Shown here piece by piece: positions 17,559-28,129 of a DNA stretch of 64,000 bases; within the stretch, counting starts at the first letter, position 1, and every line of letters starts with the position of its first letter. The stretch is from Dactylosporangium sp. AC04546. GTDB lineage: Bacteria > Actinomycetota > Actinomycetes > Mycobacteriales > Micromonosporaceae. The notes under the pieces were generated by a model that was given only the letters and a program-made list of their open reading frames with translations, had not been told where the DNA came from and searched no databases. The DNA lies in the NCBI RefSeq assembly GCF_022095675.1, contig NZ_JAHYSG010000057.1, positions 1 to 64,000 of the forward strand. Reading direction: 5' to 3'. The translations under genes were made by a program, and so were the position numbers.

Positions 17559-17855
17559 ATGGCGGCGCCGCAGGTCCTACCGATCGAAGAGACCCACGTC
17601 GAGGTTGATGAGGTGCCCCAGGCCGACCGTCCGTGGGTGACCGTGGTCTGGAACGACCCCGTCAACCTGATGAGCTACGTGACCTGGGTCCTGCAGAAGC
17701 TCTTCGGGTACAGCAAGGAGAAGGCTGAACGCCTCATGCTCGACGTGCATCACAAGGGCAAGGCGATCGTCTCCAGCGGACCGCGGGAGCGGATGGAGTA
17801 CGACGCGTCCCGGCTGCAGGCCTATGGCCTCTGGGCGACGGTGGACCGGTCGTGA
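17559..17855 (+). CDS. clpS: ATP-dependent Clp protease adaptor ClpS
   Basis: A 98-residue adaptor that delivers N-degron proteins to ClpC/ClpA-ClpP. The core [43 protein letters not shown] (about 28-71) is the family signature, including the Asp/Asn residues that grip the substrate N-terminus. It starts the block clpS-DUF2017-mec-cysO-cysM, the same order as M. tuberculosis Rv1331-Rv1336. Its stop overlaps the GTG of the DUF2017 gene by four bases. Confidence 0.95.
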   Translation: MAAPQVLPIEETHVEVDEVPQADRPWVTVVWNDPVNLMSYVTWVLQKLFGYSKEKAERLMLDVHHKGKAIVSSGPRERMEYDASRLQAYGLWATVDRS

Positions 17856-18352
17856 CCATGTTCGTGCGCGCCGGCACGGCCTGCGTGGCCCGGTTCGGCC
17901 CCGCCGAGGCGGCCGTCCTCAACGAGGTCATGCTCGAGGTCATCACCCTGCTGTCCGAGGGCTTCGACCGGGCCGACCCGGTCATCGAGCGCCTTTTTCC
18001 GGATGTGTACCGCGACGACGCCGGCGCCTCCGCCGAGCTGCGCCGCTACACGGAGGACGATCTCCGCTCGGCGAAGCTGGAGCAGGCGGCGATGCTGCTG
18101 GACGCCCTCCCGGTCGAGGGCGGCGAGGTGGCCCTCGACGAGGAGCAGGCCGAGGCCTGGCTGCGCGCGCTGACCGACGTGCGGCTCACGCTGGGCCTGC
18201 GGCTCGGGATCGCCGACGACGACGTCGACATCGAGGCCGAGCTCGACGACGCCATCCTGCGCGATCCGACCTCACCCCGCGTGGGGCAACTGTCCGTTTA
18301 TCAGTATTTGACGTATCTCCAGGAGTCCCTGGTCGGCGCCTTGATGGCGTGA
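17852..18352 (+). CDS. DUF2017 family protein
   Basis: A 166-residue acidic helical protein matching the DUF2017 proteins always found after clpS in actinobacteria (Rv1332 in M. tuberculosis). It contains [23 protein letters not shown] and a C-terminal [15 protein letters not shown] helix. Biochemical role unknown; the constant coupling to clpS suggests a part in Clp proteolysis. The start GTG 17852 overlaps the clpS stop; ATG 17858 is an alternative. Confidence 0.85.
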   Translation: MTMFVRAGTACVARFGPAEAAVLNEVMLEVITLLSEGFDRADPVIERLFPDVYRDDAGASAELRRYTEDDLRSAKLEQAAMLLDALPVEGGEVALDEEQAEAWLRALTDVRLTLGLRLGIADDDVDIEAELDDAILRDPTSPRVGQLSVYQYLTYLQESLVGALMA

Positions 18353-18386
18353 GGGCCGTCACGGGCAGGTTGCACCCGGGTTTCGG

Positions 18387-18392
18387 TAGGCT
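18387..18392 (+). promoter_or_regulatory. -10 box TAGGCT, leaderless mec
   Basis: TAGGCT with a seven-base spacer before GTG 18400, so mec-cysO-cysM can be transcribed apart from clpS. Confidence 0.55.
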
Positions 18393-18399
18393 GTCGGGC

Positions 18400-18891
18400 G
18401 TGCTGACCATCGACGCCGCGATCCTCGACGCGATCGTCGCCCACGCCCGCCGGGACCACCCCGACGAGGCGTGCGGCGTCGTCGCGGGTCCGGCCGGCTC
18501 CGACCGGCCGGAGCGGCACGTGCCGATGGAGAACGCCGCCCGGTCGATGACCTTCTACGAGTTCGACTCGAAGGAACAGCTCCGGCTCTGGCGTGAGATG
18601 GACGACGCCGACGAGGAGCCGGTGATCGTCTACCACTCCCACACGGCGACCGAGGCCTACCCGTCGCGGACCGACGTGGCCTTCGCGGGCGAGCCCAACG
18701 CGCACTACCTGCTGGTCTCGACCCGGGATCCGGTGACGACGGAGATCCGGTCGTTCCGCATCGTGGACGGAACCGTCACCGAGGAGCCGGTTCAGGTAGT
18801 GAATGCTGTCGTGGACCCCAACGCCGTCCAGACGTACCTCTTCGGGCAGAGCCCGACGACCGTCGACTACGAGTGTCGCGCCGGCAGCTGA
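18400..18891 (+). CDS. mec: JAMM/MPN+ peptidase Mec
   Basis: A 163-residue M67 zinc peptidase. The JAMM metal motif HSHTATEAYPSRTD (about 83-96) is complete, with an upstream glutamate. In M. tuberculosis the orthologue (Rv1334, Mec+) cuts cysteine from CysO-cysteine in a PLP/sulfur-carrier cysteine pathway. The neighbouring CysO here has residues after its GlyGly, so this peptidase may also be needed to mature it. The start is supported by a leaderless -10 box. Confidence 0.93.
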   Translation: MLTIDAAILDAIVAHARRDHPDEACGVVAGPAGSDRPERHVPMENAARSMTFYEFDSKEQLRLWREMDDADEEPVIVYHSHTATEAYPSRTDVAFAGEPNAHYLLVSTRDPVTTEIRSFRIVDGTVTEEPVQVVNAVVDPNAVQTYLFGQSPTTVDYECRAGS

Positions 18892-20223
<1,332 letters not shown>

Positions 20224-20230
20224 CGGCCCG

Positions 20231-20581
20231 CTAGAGGCCCGTCACGATCCAGCCGGCCACCAGGCTCACCGACGCCGCGCTCAGTAGGGCCAGCGGCAGC
20301 CGGCGGTGGTGCACGCTCGCGAACGCGCCGATGGTGCACGCCAGGCCGACCAGACCGATCGCGATGACCGTGGGGGCGTACCAGCCTCGGGACGCCCCCA
20401 CGAGGCCCACGAACGCCCGCAGGGCCACCGCCATGCCCCCGAGGCCCAGCGCGGCCGCCCAGAGGCACACGACGGCGAGGTGGCGCTGCTCGGGCGCCGG
20501 GTCGGCCTCGGTCGGCAGGCGGAACGCGTGCGGCAGCCGTTTGCGCAGCCTGCGGGCCGTCCGGGACACGTCCACGCTCAC
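20231..20581 (-). CDS. Three-helix membrane protein, unknown
   Basis: A 116-residue protein with a basic, proline-containing N-terminal tail (about 1-38) and three transmembrane helices (about 40-62, 70-92 and 96-114). AGAGGAGG before GTG 20581 sets the start and excludes a much longer arginine-rich extension. It converges on cysM, with the two stops seven bases apart. No family recognised. In M. tuberculosis a rhomboid (Rv1337) occupies this place, but this protein is too short and lacks rhomboid motifs. Confidence 0.75.
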   Translation of the reverse strand: MSVDVSRTARRLRKRLPHAFRLPTEADPAPEQRHLAVVCLWAAALGLGGMAVALRAFVGLVGASRGWYAPTVIAIGLVGLACTIGAFASVHHRRLPLALLSAASVSLVAGWIVTGL

Positions 20582-20702
20582 GTCCGCCTCCTCTGGTCGG
20601 GACTCACAGCGTGCAACGAGCGTGGTTGTCCAGCGTGACGTCAGCCTGTCACGTTGGCGACATCTGCCGTCCGATCGTTCAGACTTGCCTGCAAGTCCGG
20701 CG

Positions 20703-20708
20703 TAGGCT
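20703..20708 (+). promoter_or_regulatory. -10 box TAGGCT, leaderless
   Basis: TAGGCT with a seven-base spacer before GTG 20716. Confidence 0.5.
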
Positions 20709-20715
20709 GCGCACG

Positions 20716-20859
20716 GTGACGGACCTTGCGGGTGCGGCCTTATCAGGCCGAGCACTGTCCGTACGTCCACTGGATCTATCCTCACCTGGCCGGAATGATC
20801 CACTTGTCAGCACGAAGATCAGCACGAAGACAGGAGACGGCGGGTTGAGCGCAGCATGA
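20716..20859 (+). CDS. Possible 47-residue leaderless protein coupled to PDE
   Basis: A GTG preceded by a good -10 box opens a 47-codon frame (MTDLAGAALSGRALSV...) whose TGA overlaps the ATG of the phosphodiesterase gene by four bases. The frame contains a short tandem repeat, ISTK/STK, from the repeated DNA AGCACGAAGA. No family recognised. It may be a translated leader that couples transcription start to the phosphodiesterase, or a real microprotein. Confidence 0.4.
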   Translation: MTDLAGAALSGRALSVRPLDLSSPGRNDPLVSTKISTKTGDGGLSAA

Positions 20860-21608
20860 GGCTCACGGTTCTCGGCTGCGCCGGCAGCTTCCCGGGGCCG
20901 GAGGCGCCCTGTTCCGCCTACCTCGTCGAGGCGGACGGCTTCCGTCTGCTCGTCGACTTCGGGCCGGGCTCGATGACGACGCTGCAGCGCTTCTCCGGGC
21001 TCTACGACGTCGACGCGATCCTGCTGTCGCACCTGCACTGCGACCACATGCTCGACGCGTGCTCGTACGTGGTGGCCCGCCGCTACGCCCCCGAGGGCCC
21101 GTACCCGCCGCTGCCGGTCTACGCGCCGGTCGCCGCCCCGGAGCGGATCGCCGCGGCCTACGGCGGGGAGAACGAGCCGATGTCGATCAACGACGTCTAC
21201 ACGTTCTACGCCTTACAGCCGGGCAGCTTCCCGATCGGCCCCTTCCACGTGACCGTCGACCGGGTGAACCACCCGATCGAGACCTACGGGGTCCGGATCG
21301 AGCACGAGGGCCGCGTCCTGGCGTACTCGGCCGACACCGCCCCCTGTGAGGCCCTCATCCGGCTGGCCCAGGGGGCCGACGCGTTCCTGTGCGAGGCGAG
21401 CTACCTCGACGGCGTGGACAACCCGCCGGACCTGCACCTGACCGGCCGCGAGGCGGCCGAGCACGCGACCAAGGCCGGCGTCGGCCGGCTGCTGCTCACC
21501 CACCTGGTCCCGGCCTGGGGGAGCGAGGCGCTCACGGTCGAGGCGGCTTCGGCAGCCTTCGATGGACCGATCGAGGTCGTCCGACCTGGCGCAAGGTACG
21601 ACATTTAG
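20856..21608 (+). CDS. Metallo-beta-lactamase-fold phosphodiesterase, Rv1339-like
   Basis: A 250-residue MBL-fold hydrolase with the metal motif HLHCDH (about 58-63), a later metal Asp in YSADTAP (about 155) and the closing histidine in LLTHLVP (about 210). The gene sits in the position of M. tuberculosis Rv1339, an atypical class II cyclic-AMP phosphodiesterase, between cysM and rph; that parallel supports cAMP hydrolysis, though an RNase Z-like role cannot be excluded. No signal peptide. In M. tuberculosis murI precedes it, but murI is absent here. Confidence 0.85.
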   Translation: MRLTVLGCAGSFPGPEAPCSAYLVEADGFRLLVDFGPGSMTTLQRFSGLYDVDAILLSHLHCDHMLDACSYVVARRYAPEGPYPPLPVYAPVAAPERIAAAYGGENEPMSINDVYTFYALQPGSFPIGPFHVTVDRVNHPIETYGVRIEHEGRVLAYSADTAPCEALIRLAQGADAFLCEASYLDGVDNPPDLHLTGREAAEHATKAGVGRLLLTHLVPAWGSEALTVEAASAAFDGPIEVVRPGARYDI

Positions 21609-21675
21609 GCACCCGTTTGCCATCTGGTCAGCAAATAGTGGCCGCACGCATCAACTTCGACCTCATGGTCATGGC

Positions 21676-22824
21676 ATGCGGATCGCGATCGTCACCGAAT
21701 CGTTCCCGCCCGATGTGAACGGCGTCGCCCACTCCGTCGTGCGGGTGGCCGAACACCTCGTCGCGCGTGGCCACGAGCCGCTCGTGATCGCCCCCCAGCC
21801 GTCTTCCGGGGCGCGATCGCTCACCGGCGTCTACCCGTACCAGATCATCCGGGTGCCCTCGGTGGCGACGCCGGGCTATGGGAGCTTCCGGCTGGGCCTG
21901 CCCAGCCGGCGCCTGGCGGCCGCGTTACGGTCCCACCGCACCGACCTGGTGCACCTGGCCAGCCCGTTCGTGCTGGGCGCCCGGGGGATGACCGTGGCGG
22001 CCTCGCTCGGGCTGCCGACCGTCGCCGTCTACCAGACGGACGTGCCGGCCTACGCCCGGCTCTACTACCACTCGAACCTCGGCGAGCAGGCCGCGTGGCG
22101 CTGGCTGCGGCACATCCACAACGCCGCCGACCGGACCCTCGCGCCGTCGACCGCCGCGGCGACCGCCCTGCACCGCAACGGCATCGAGCGCGTGTGGCTC
22201 TGGCGCCGCGGGGTCGACGCTTCCCGCTTCGATCCCGCGCACCGCAGCGCCGCCCTCCGTCGGGCGTTCGCCGCGCAGGGCCAGGTCATCGTCGGGTACG
22301 TCGGCCGCCTCGCCGTCGAGAAGCGGGTCGACCTGCTCGCCCCGGTCAGCCGCATCCCGGGCGTCCGGGTGGTGGTGGTCGGCGACGGCCCGGCCCGCGC
22401 CTCGCTCGAGCGGTCGATGCCCGACGCGGTCTTTCTCGGCGAGCGGCGCGGCGACCAGCTGGCCCGCATCTTCGCCAGCCTGGACCTGTTCGTGCACACC
22501 GGCCCGTTCGAGACCTTCGGCCAGACCATCCAGGAGGCCCTCGCCAGCGGCGTGCCGGTCGTCGCCCCCGCCCAGGGCGGCCCGCTCGACCTGGTCGACG
22601 ACGGCCGCACCGGCCTGCTGATCCCGCCGTGCGACGCCGACGCGCTGGTCGAGGCCGTCGCCGCGCTGGCCGGCGACGACGAGCGGCGACTGGCGATGGG
22701 CGTCGCGGCGCGCGTCGCGGTGGCCACGCGCACCTGGTCGGCGGTCGGCGACGAGCTGATCCGCCACTACGTGGAGGTGCACACCGGGGGCCTGCCGAGC
22801 CGCACGGTGCCGGTGCCCGCATGA
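21676..22824 (+). CDS. GT4 glycosyltransferase, mannosyltransferase-like
   Basis: A 382-residue GT-B enzyme. The N-terminus MRIAIVTESFPPDVNGV and the donor motif ETFGQTIQEALASGVPVV (about 276-293) fit the GDP-mannose-dependent alpha-mannosyltransferase group (MgtA/PimB-like) that builds glycolipids and lipomannan-like glycans. No transmembrane helix, so it acts at the inner membrane face. Its stop overlaps the next glycosyltransferase by four bases. The exact acceptor is not evident. Confidence 0.88.
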   Translation: MRIAIVTESFPPDVNGVAHSVVRVAEHLVARGHEPLVIAPQPSSGARSLTGVYPYQIIRVPSVATPGYGSFRLGLPSRRLAAALRSHRTDLVHLASPFVLGARGMTVAASLGLPTVAVYQTDVPAYARLYYHSNLGEQAAWRWLRHIHNAADRTLAPSTAAATALHRNGIERVWLWRRGVDASRFDPAHRSAALRRAFAAQGQVIVGYVGRLAVEKRVDLLAPVSRIPGVRVVVVGDGPARASLERSMPDAVFLGERRGDQLARIFASLDLFVHTGPFETFGQTIQEALASGVPVVAPAQGGPLDLVDDGRTGLLIPPCDADALVEAVAALAGDDERRLAMGVAARVAVATRTWSAVGDELIRHYVEVHTGGLPSRTVPVPA

Positions 22825-23966
22825 CCGACCGAATAGTGCGGCTCGCGAATTTCGTCATGCCCCGATCCGGGGGGCTGCGCACCGCGCTCCGGGCCCTCGG
22901 CGAGGGCTACCTGGCCGCCGGTCACGAGCCGGTGCTGATCGTGCCCGGGGAGCGGTACTCCGACGAGCAGACGTCGCAGGGCCGGGTGATCACGCTGCCC
23001 GGCCCGGTCGTCCCCTTCACCGGCGGGTACCGCGTGCTCATCCACCGCCGCCGGCTGGCCGCGCTGCTCGACGAGCTCGCCCCGGACCGCCTGGAGGTCT
23101 CCGACCGGTTCACGCTGCGCTGGACCGGCCGCTGGGCCCGCGAGCGGGGCATTCCGTCGGTGATGGTGTCCCACGAGAGCCTGGCCGGGCTGCTGACCTT
23201 CGCCGGCCGCCTGGGCTCGGTGTGGGCCGACCACCTCAACACCCGCAGCTTCGGCGCCTACGACACCGTCCTGTGCACCACCTCCTGGGCCGCCGCCGAG
23301 TTCCGCCGCATCGGCGCCGAGAACCTGGTCCAGGTGCCGCTCGGCGTCGACCTCGACCTGTTCAACCCGGGCCGCTACGACGCGTCCCTGCGCGACCGCT
23401 ACGCGCGCCCCGAGCAGACGCTGCTCGTCCACTGCGGCCGGCTCTCGCAGGAGAAGCGCCCCGAGCGTTCGATCGACGCCCTGGTGGCCCTCCGCGCGCA
23501 GGGTGTCGACGCGGTCCTGGTGGTCGCCGGCGACGGCCCGCTCCGCGCCCGGCTCCAGGAGCAGGCCCAGGGCCACGCCGTGCACTTCATGGAGTTCGTC
23601 ACCGAGCGCACCGCCGTCGCCGCCCTGCTGGCGACCGCCGACGTGGTGATCGCGCCCGGCCCGATCGAGACGTTCGGCCTGGCGGCGCTGGAGGCGCTGG
23701 CCTGCGGCACGCCGGTCGTGGTGGACGCGGCGTCCGCGCTCCCCGAGGTGATCGGCCAGGCCGGCGCCGCGGTGCGTGACGATTTCGCGGGAGGTGTACT
23801 TCAGGTGCTCACGCGCCCCACCCCCTCCCGCCGCGCCGCGGCCCGGTCGCGGGCCGAGGAATTCTCGTGGCCGGCGGCGGTCTCCGGCTTCCTGGCCGTC
23901 CACAACAGCCCGCCCGCCGTGGCGCCGGCCCCGGTGGACGCCCCGTCGGCGGTGACAGTGCCATGA
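22821..23966 (+). CDS. GT4 glycosyltransferase
   Basis: A 381-residue GT-B enzyme with LANFVMPRSGGLRTALRALGEGY at the N-terminus and the donor motif ETFGLAALEALACGTPVVV (about 284-302). It is coupled to the upstream mannosyltransferase by an ATGA overlap, so both probably extend one glycan. The C-terminal 20 residues are Pro/Ala-rich and not conserved-looking. Its own stop overlaps a 28-codon frame leading to the SGNH gene. Confidence 0.88.
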   Translation: MTDRIVRLANFVMPRSGGLRTALRALGEGYLAAGHEPVLIVPGERYSDEQTSQGRVITLPGPVVPFTGGYRVLIHRRRLAALLDELAPDRLEVSDRFTLRWTGRWARERGIPSVMVSHESLAGLLTFAGRLGSVWADHLNTRSFGAYDTVLCTTSWAAAEFRRIGAENLVQVPLGVDLDLFNPGRYDASLRDRYARPEQTLLVHCGRLSQEKRPERSIDALVALRAQGVDAVLVVAGDGPLRARLQEQAQGHAVHFMEFVTERTAVAALLATADVVIAPGPIETFGLAALEALACGTPVVVDAASALPEVIGQAGAAVRDDFAGGVLQVLTRPTPSRRAAARSRAEEFSWPAAVSGFLAVHNSPPAVAPAPVDAPSAVTVP

Positions 23967-24049
23967 CCGGTCCGGAGCGCAGCGGAGGGGCCGGTCATCA
24001 GAGGCTCAGCATGAAGGCGTGCGGCTGGAGCGGAGCGGAGGACGCATGA
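23963..24049 (+). CDS. 28-codon frame coupled at both ends
   Basis: ATG 23963 overlaps the stop of the second glycosyltransferase (ATGA), and the frame ends in TGA inside ATGA of the SGNH gene. The DNA holds an 8-bp inverted repeat ATGACCGG...CCGGTCAT (23963-23998) and two copies of GGAGCG(C/G)AGCGGAG. It may be a relay of translation between two distant genes rather than a functional peptide. Confidence 0.3.
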   Translation: MTGPERSGGAGHQRLSMKACGWSGAEDA

Positions 24050-24888
24050 CCGTCTTCGCGGCCCTGGGGGACTCGACCACGGCGGGCTTCGGCGACCGGA
24101 TGCCGGACGGCACGTGGCGGGGATGGGCCCCGATCCTGGCCGAGGCGGTGGGCGCCCGGCTGCACAACTTCGCGACCAGCGGCGCCCGCGCGCACGACGT
24201 GGAGCACCATCAGCTGCCCCGCGCCGTGGCGCTGCAGCCGGACGTCGCCGCGGTGCTCATCGGTACCAACGACACCCTCCGCGACCCGTTCGACGCCCAG
24301 CGGCTGTCCGGCCACCTCGAACGCACGGTCGCCACGCTGCGCGCCGGCGGCGCCGAGGTGCTGACCATCCGGCTGCCCGACCCGGGCCGGATGTTCGGCC
24401 TGCCGGGCCCGCTGGCCCGCCCGCTGGCCCGCCGCATGGCGGAGCTGAACGCGGTCGCCGACCTGGTCGCCGCCCGGTACGACACGGTCCACTTCGACGC
24501 CGCGGGCGACGCCCGCTCGTACGACCGGCGCATGTGGAGCGTCGACCGCCTGCACCCGAGCGAGCGTGGCCACCGATTCCTGGCCTGCTCGTTCTACGAC
24601 CTGCTGCTCGAGCGCGGCTCGGGCTTCGCCCGCACCGGCGAGCGCCCGGACCCCGACCCGAGCAGCCCGCCCCCGTCCCGCGCCGCGATGATCCTGTGGA
24701 TGGCCACCGCCGGTACCCGCTGGATGATCCGCCGCTCGACCGACCTCCTCCCGGGCCTGCTCCGCCTCGCCTGGTCGGAGTGGCGTCACGGCTCCCCGAT
24801 GGCGCCGGCCGACCTGCTGGACCTCCAGCTCCCGGACTCGGTCCGCGACGCCGTCCGCGGCGACAACGTGTCGGGCAAGGTGGCCTGA
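24046..24888 (+). CDS. SGNH/GDSL hydrolase
   Basis: A 280-residue esterase-type hydrolase with block [11 protein letters not shown] (nucleophile Ser at 10), the GTND block III (about 77) and the Asp/His block [11 protein letters not shown] (about 166-175). No signal peptide; the C-terminal part is helical. GGAGG five bases upstream fixes ATG 24046. Following two glycosyltransferases it may add or remove acyl groups on the same sugar product; substrate unknown. Confidence 0.85.
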   Translation: MTVFAALGDSTTAGFGDRMPDGTWRGWAPILAEAVGARLHNFATSGARAHDVEHHQLPRAVALQPDVAAVLIGTNDTLRDPFDAQRLSGHLERTVATLRAGGAEVLTIRLPDPGRMFGLPGPLARPLARRMAELNAVADLVAARYDTVHFDAAGDARSYDRRMWSVDRLHPSERGHRFLACSFYDLLLERGSGFARTGERPDPDPSSPPPSRAAMILWMATAGTRWMIRRSTDLLPGLLRLAWSEWRHGSPMAPADLLDLQLPDSVRDAVRGDNVSGKVA

Positions 24889-24913
24889 CCGCCCGCGGTT
24901 CCCGCTGCATCAT

Positions 24914-24919
24914 TAGGGT
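24914..24919 (+). promoter_or_regulatory. -10 box TAGGGT, leaderless rph
   Basis: TAGGGT with a seven-base spacer before ATG 24927. Confidence 0.5.
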
Positions 24920-24926
24920 GGGTGCC

Positions 24927-25655
24927 ATGGCTCGACCCGATGGACGCGCGTCCGACCAACTCCGGCCCGTTTCGATCACCCGCCAGTGGAGCATGCACCC
25001 GGAGGGGTCCGTGCTCATCGAGTTCGGCGCCACGCGGGTCCTGTGCACCGCGAGCGTCACCGAGGGCGTCCCGCGCTGGCGGAAGGGCTCCGGCCTGGGC
25101 TGGCTCACCGCGGAGTACGCGATGCTGCCCCGCGCCACCACCACCCGCAGCGACCGCGAGAGCGTCAAGGGCAAGATCGGCGGCCGCACCCACGAGATCT
25201 CCCGGCTGATCGGCCGCAGCCTGCGCGCCTGCATCGACCTGAAGGCCCTCGGCGAGAACTCGATCGTCCTCGACTGCGACGTCCTGCAGGCCGACGGCGG
25301 CACCCGCACGGCCGCGATCACCGGCGCCTACGTGGCCCTCCACGACGCCGTGGCCTGGCTCGCCGCCCAGCGCAAGCTCGCCGGCAAGCCCTCCGAGGTC
25401 CTGCACCGCTCGGTCGCGGCCGTCAGCGTCGGCGTCATCGGCGGCGAGCCGCGCCTCGACCTGTGCTACGAGGAGGACGTGATCGCCGACGTCGACATGA
25501 ACGTCGTCTGCACCGGCAACGGCGACTTCGTCGAGGTCCAGGGCACCGGCGAGCAGGGCGTCTTCTCCCGCGCCGAGCTCGACACCCTGGTCGACCTGGG
25601 TGCCCTGGGCTGCACCGAGCTCGCCGCCCTGCAGCAGAAGGCGATCGCCGGATGA
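24927..25655 (+). CDS. rph: Ribonuclease PH
   Basis: A 242-residue phosphorolytic 3'-5' exoribonuclease that trims tRNA 3' ends. MARPDGR at the start, the [28 protein letters not shown] active-site stretch (about 73-100) and [20 protein letters not shown] (about 117-136) are family hallmarks. It overlaps rdgB by four bases, the standard actinobacterial rph-rdgB pair (Rv1340-Rv1341). Confidence 0.97.
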   Translation: MARPDGRASDQLRPVSITRQWSMHPEGSVLIEFGATRVLCTASVTEGVPRWRKGSGLGWLTAEYAMLPRATTTRSDRESVKGKIGGRTHEISRLIGRSLRACIDLKALGENSIVLDCDVLQADGGTRTAAITGAYVALHDAVAWLAAQRKLAGKPSEVLHRSVAAVSVGVIGGEPRLDLCYEEDVIADVDMNVVCTGNGDFVEVQGTGEQGVFSRAELDTLVDLGALGCTELAALQQKAIAG

Positions 25656-26248
25656 GGCTCCTGCTGGCGACCCGCAACAAGAAGAAGCTCGTCGAGCTGC
25701 GCCGCGTCCTGGAGGAGGCCGCCAGCGACGTCGAACTCGTCGGCCTGGACGACGTGGACGAGTACCCGGAGTCCCCCGAGACCGGCCTCACCTTCGAGGA
25801 GAACGCCCTGCTGAAGGCCCGCGAGGCCGTCCAGTTCACGGGCCTGCCCAGCATCGCCGACGACTCCGGCCTGGCCGTCGACGCCCTGAACGGCATGCCG
25901 GGCGTCTTCTCGGCCCGCTGGTCCGGCCTGCCGAGCGGCACCCCGGGCCGCGACGAGGCCAACCTGAACCTGGTCCTGGCCCAGGTCGCCGACGTCCCCG
26001 ACCAGCACCTGGGCGCCGCGTTCATCTGCGCCGCCGCCCTGGTCTGGCCCGACGGCCGCGAGGTCGTCGTCCGCGGCGACATGCCCGGCCACCTGGTCCG
26101 CGCCCCGCGCGGCGACGGCGGCTTCGGCTACGACCCGATCTTCGTCGCGGAGGGCTACGACCGCACGACGGCCGAACTCTCCCCGACCGAGAAGGACGCC
26201 ATCAGCCACCGCGGCAAGGCCTTCCGAGCCCTGGCCGAACACCTGTAG
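25652..26248 (+). CDS. rdgB: dITP/XTP pyrophosphatase RdgB
   Basis: A 198-residue house-cleaning enzyme that hydrolyses non-canonical purine triphosphates. [14 protein letters not shown] (about 7), [11 protein letters not shown] (about 47) and [21 protein letters not shown] (about 69-89), plus GGFGYDPIF and SHRGKAF near the end, identify it. ATGA overlap with rph. A strong terminator follows 73 bases after the stop. Confidence 0.97.
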   Translation: MRLLLATRNKKKLVELRRVLEEAASDVELVGLDDVDEYPESPETGLTFEENALLKAREAVQFTGLPSIADDSGLAVDALNGMPGVFSARWSGLPSGTPGRDEANLNLVLAQVADVPDQHLGAAFICAAALVWPDGREVVVRGDMPGHLVRAPRGDGGFGYDPIFVAEGYDRTTAELSPTEKDAISHRGKAFRALAEHL

Positions 26249-26320
26249 CTCCGCCACTGACTCCGCCACCGCCCACGTTCCCGGCGGCCGGCCACAACGC
26301 TCGTCACACGCTCACCCTCG

Positions 26321-26349
26321 CCGCGCGGCACCCAACTGGTGCCGCGCGG
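26321..26349 (+). terminator. Terminator after rdgB
   Basis: A perfect 12-bp GC stem CCGCGCGGCACC / GGTGCCGCGCGG with a five-base loop, followed by TTGTCGT. It ends the rph-rdgB transcript. Confidence 0.7.
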
Positions 26350-26416
26350 TTGTCGTCTCCGCCGGCCCGCGCCCTGCCGCGCCGCCGACTGCCCGCGCCC
26401 CCGCGCTTCGGGATTG

Positions 26417-26486
26417 CCCGCGCCTGGCTGCCCGCGCCTGGCTGCCCGCGCCTGGCTGCCCGCGCCTGGCTGCCCGCGCCTGGCTG
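26417..26486. repeat. Five-copy 14-bp tandem repeat
   Basis: Five identical units of CCCGCGCCTGGCTG, flanked by diverged partial units up to about 26530. The 14-base period is not a multiple of three, and no gene crosses it. It fills most of the 360-base gap between rdgB and hutH, in which I see no other feature than the terminator. Confidence 0.9.
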
Positions 26487-26608
26487 CCCGCGCCGCCGGC
26501 TGCCCGCGCTGCCCCGCTGCCCCGCCGCCGTGTCGCCGTGTGTGGCCGCCCGCCCGTGTCTGGCCGACTCGCATTCCCTGGCGGGCTCTCCCTCCGGCCG
26601 GCTTCCGG

Positions 26609-28129
26609 TCAGGCGAGCGGGCCGGCCTCGCGCTCGATCCCGGCTCTCAGGTCGCGCGACCAGATCAGCGCGCGGGCCGACTCCAGCACCGGAGCGAGGA
26701 ACACGTCCGGCCCCGGGCCGCCCGCGAACCGCTCGACCGTCGCCACCGCGAGCCGCCCGGCAGGCGAGGGCTCGAGCGGCGCGCGCAGCTGGATGCCCCG
26801 GACGGCCGACAGCAGCTCGACGGCCAGGATGCTGCACAGGTTGTCGAGCACGGTCCGCAGTTTGCGCGTCGCGGCCCACCCCATCGAGACGTGGTCCTCC
26901 TGCATGCCCGACGTCGGGAGCGAGTCGACGCTGGCCGGCGCGGCCAGCCGCCGGTTCTCCGCCACGATGCCGGCTGCCGTGTACTGCGCGATCATCAGCC
27001 CCGAGTTCACCCCCGCGTCCGGCGTGAGGAACGGCGGCAGGTCCCGCGAGCGGCACACGTCGAGCAGCCGGTCGACCCGCCGCTCCGCGATCGCGCCCAC
27101 CTCGGCGGCCGCGATCGCCAGGTAGTCGGCGGCGAACCCGAGCGGCGCCCCGTGGAAGTTCCCCGTCGACTCCACCCGCCCGTCCGGCAGGACCACCGGG
27201 TTGTCGACGATCGAGCGCAGCTCCCGCGCCGCCACGGTCGTGGCGAACTCGAGTGTGTCGCGCGCGGCCCCCGCCACCTGCGGCGCGCACCGCATCGAGT
27301 ACGCGTCCTGGACCGCGTGCACCAGGTCGTCGCGGTGCGAGTCCATGATCGGCGAGTCCTGGAGCAGCCGGTGGATGTTCGCCGCCGACGCCGCCTGCCC
27401 GGGGTGCGGCCGGATCGTGTGCAGTTCGGGCATGAACGGCCGATACGACCCGAGCATCGCCTCGATCGACAGCGCCGCCGTCACGTCGGCCATCGTGAAC
27501 AGGTGCGCGGCGTCCTCGATGGCCATGAGCAGCATGCCCAGCATGCCGTCGGTGCCGTTGATGAGCGCCAGCCCCTCCTTCGACGACAGCTCGATCGGCT
27601 TCACGCCGGCGTCGAGCGCGCTGAGCCGCGTGCCGTCCTTCGCCAGCACCCAGCCCTCGCCGATGAGCACGAGCGCGCAGTGGGCCAGCGGCGCGAGGTC
27701 GCCCGAGGCGCCGAGCGAGCCGTGCTCGGGGACCCAGGGCGTGATGTCGGCGTTGAGCAGGTCGACCAGCGCCTGGGCGACGTCGGGGCGCACTCCGGAC
27801 CGACCCATCGCCAGCGACCGCACCCGCAGCAGCATCATCGCCCGGACCACCTCACGGGGCATGGGCGCGCCGATGCCGGCGGCGTGCGACCGGATCAGCG
27901 CGTGCTGCAACTCGGCCCGCCGCTCCGGGGCGATGAACGTGTTGGCCAGCGCCCCGAACCCGGTCGACACCCCATACACGGGCCGCCCGTCCCGTTCGAT
28001 GGCGTCGACGATGGACCGGCTCGCGCGCATGGCGTCGAGCGCGTCCGGCGCGAGGGTCACCCGCGCGTTGCCCCGGGCGACCGCGATGAGGTCGGCGGGA
28101 CTGATGCCAGAGGCGGTGATGGTGATCAA
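26609..28129 (-). CDS. hutH: Histidine ammonia-lyase
   Basis: A 506-residue lyase that removes ammonia from histidine to give urocanate. The MIO-forming Ala-Ser-Gly is in [17 protein letters not shown] (about 140-150), and [12 protein letters not shown] and [12 protein letters not shown] are typical. The start is a TTG whose TTGA overlaps the hutI stop, giving MITITASG. Last gene of the hut operon. The 3' end is followed by the tandem-repeat region and no clear terminator. Confidence 0.96.
   Translation of the reverse strand: MITITASGISPADLIAVARGNARVTLAPDALDAMRASRSIVDAIERDGRPVYGVSTGFGALANTFIAPERRAELQHALIRSHAAGIGAPMPREVVRAMMLLRVRSLAMGRSGVRPDVAQALVDLLNADITPWVPEHGSLGASGDLAPLAHCALVLIGEGWVLAKDGTRLSALDAGVKPIELSSKEGLALINGTDGMLGMLLMAIEDAAHLFTMADVTAALSIEAMLGSYRPFMPELHTIRPHPGQAASAANIHRLLQDSPIMDSHRDDLVHAVQDAYSMRCAPQVAGAARDTLEFATTVAARELRSIVDNPVVLPDGRVESTGNFHGAPLGFAADYLAIAAAEVGAIAERRVDRLLDVCRSRDLPPFLTPDAGVNSGLMIAQYTAAGIVAENRRLAAPASVDSLPTSGMQEDHVSMGWAATRKLRTVLDNLCSILAVELLSAVRGIQLRAPLEPSPAGRLAVATVERFAGGPGPDVFLAPVLESARALIWSRDLRAGIEREAGPLA

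Noticed and set aside
26155..26574. A minus-strand frame across the 14-bp tandem repeat
   Set aside because: It consists of repeated RAARRGQPGA-like peptides created by the repeat and has no start signal.
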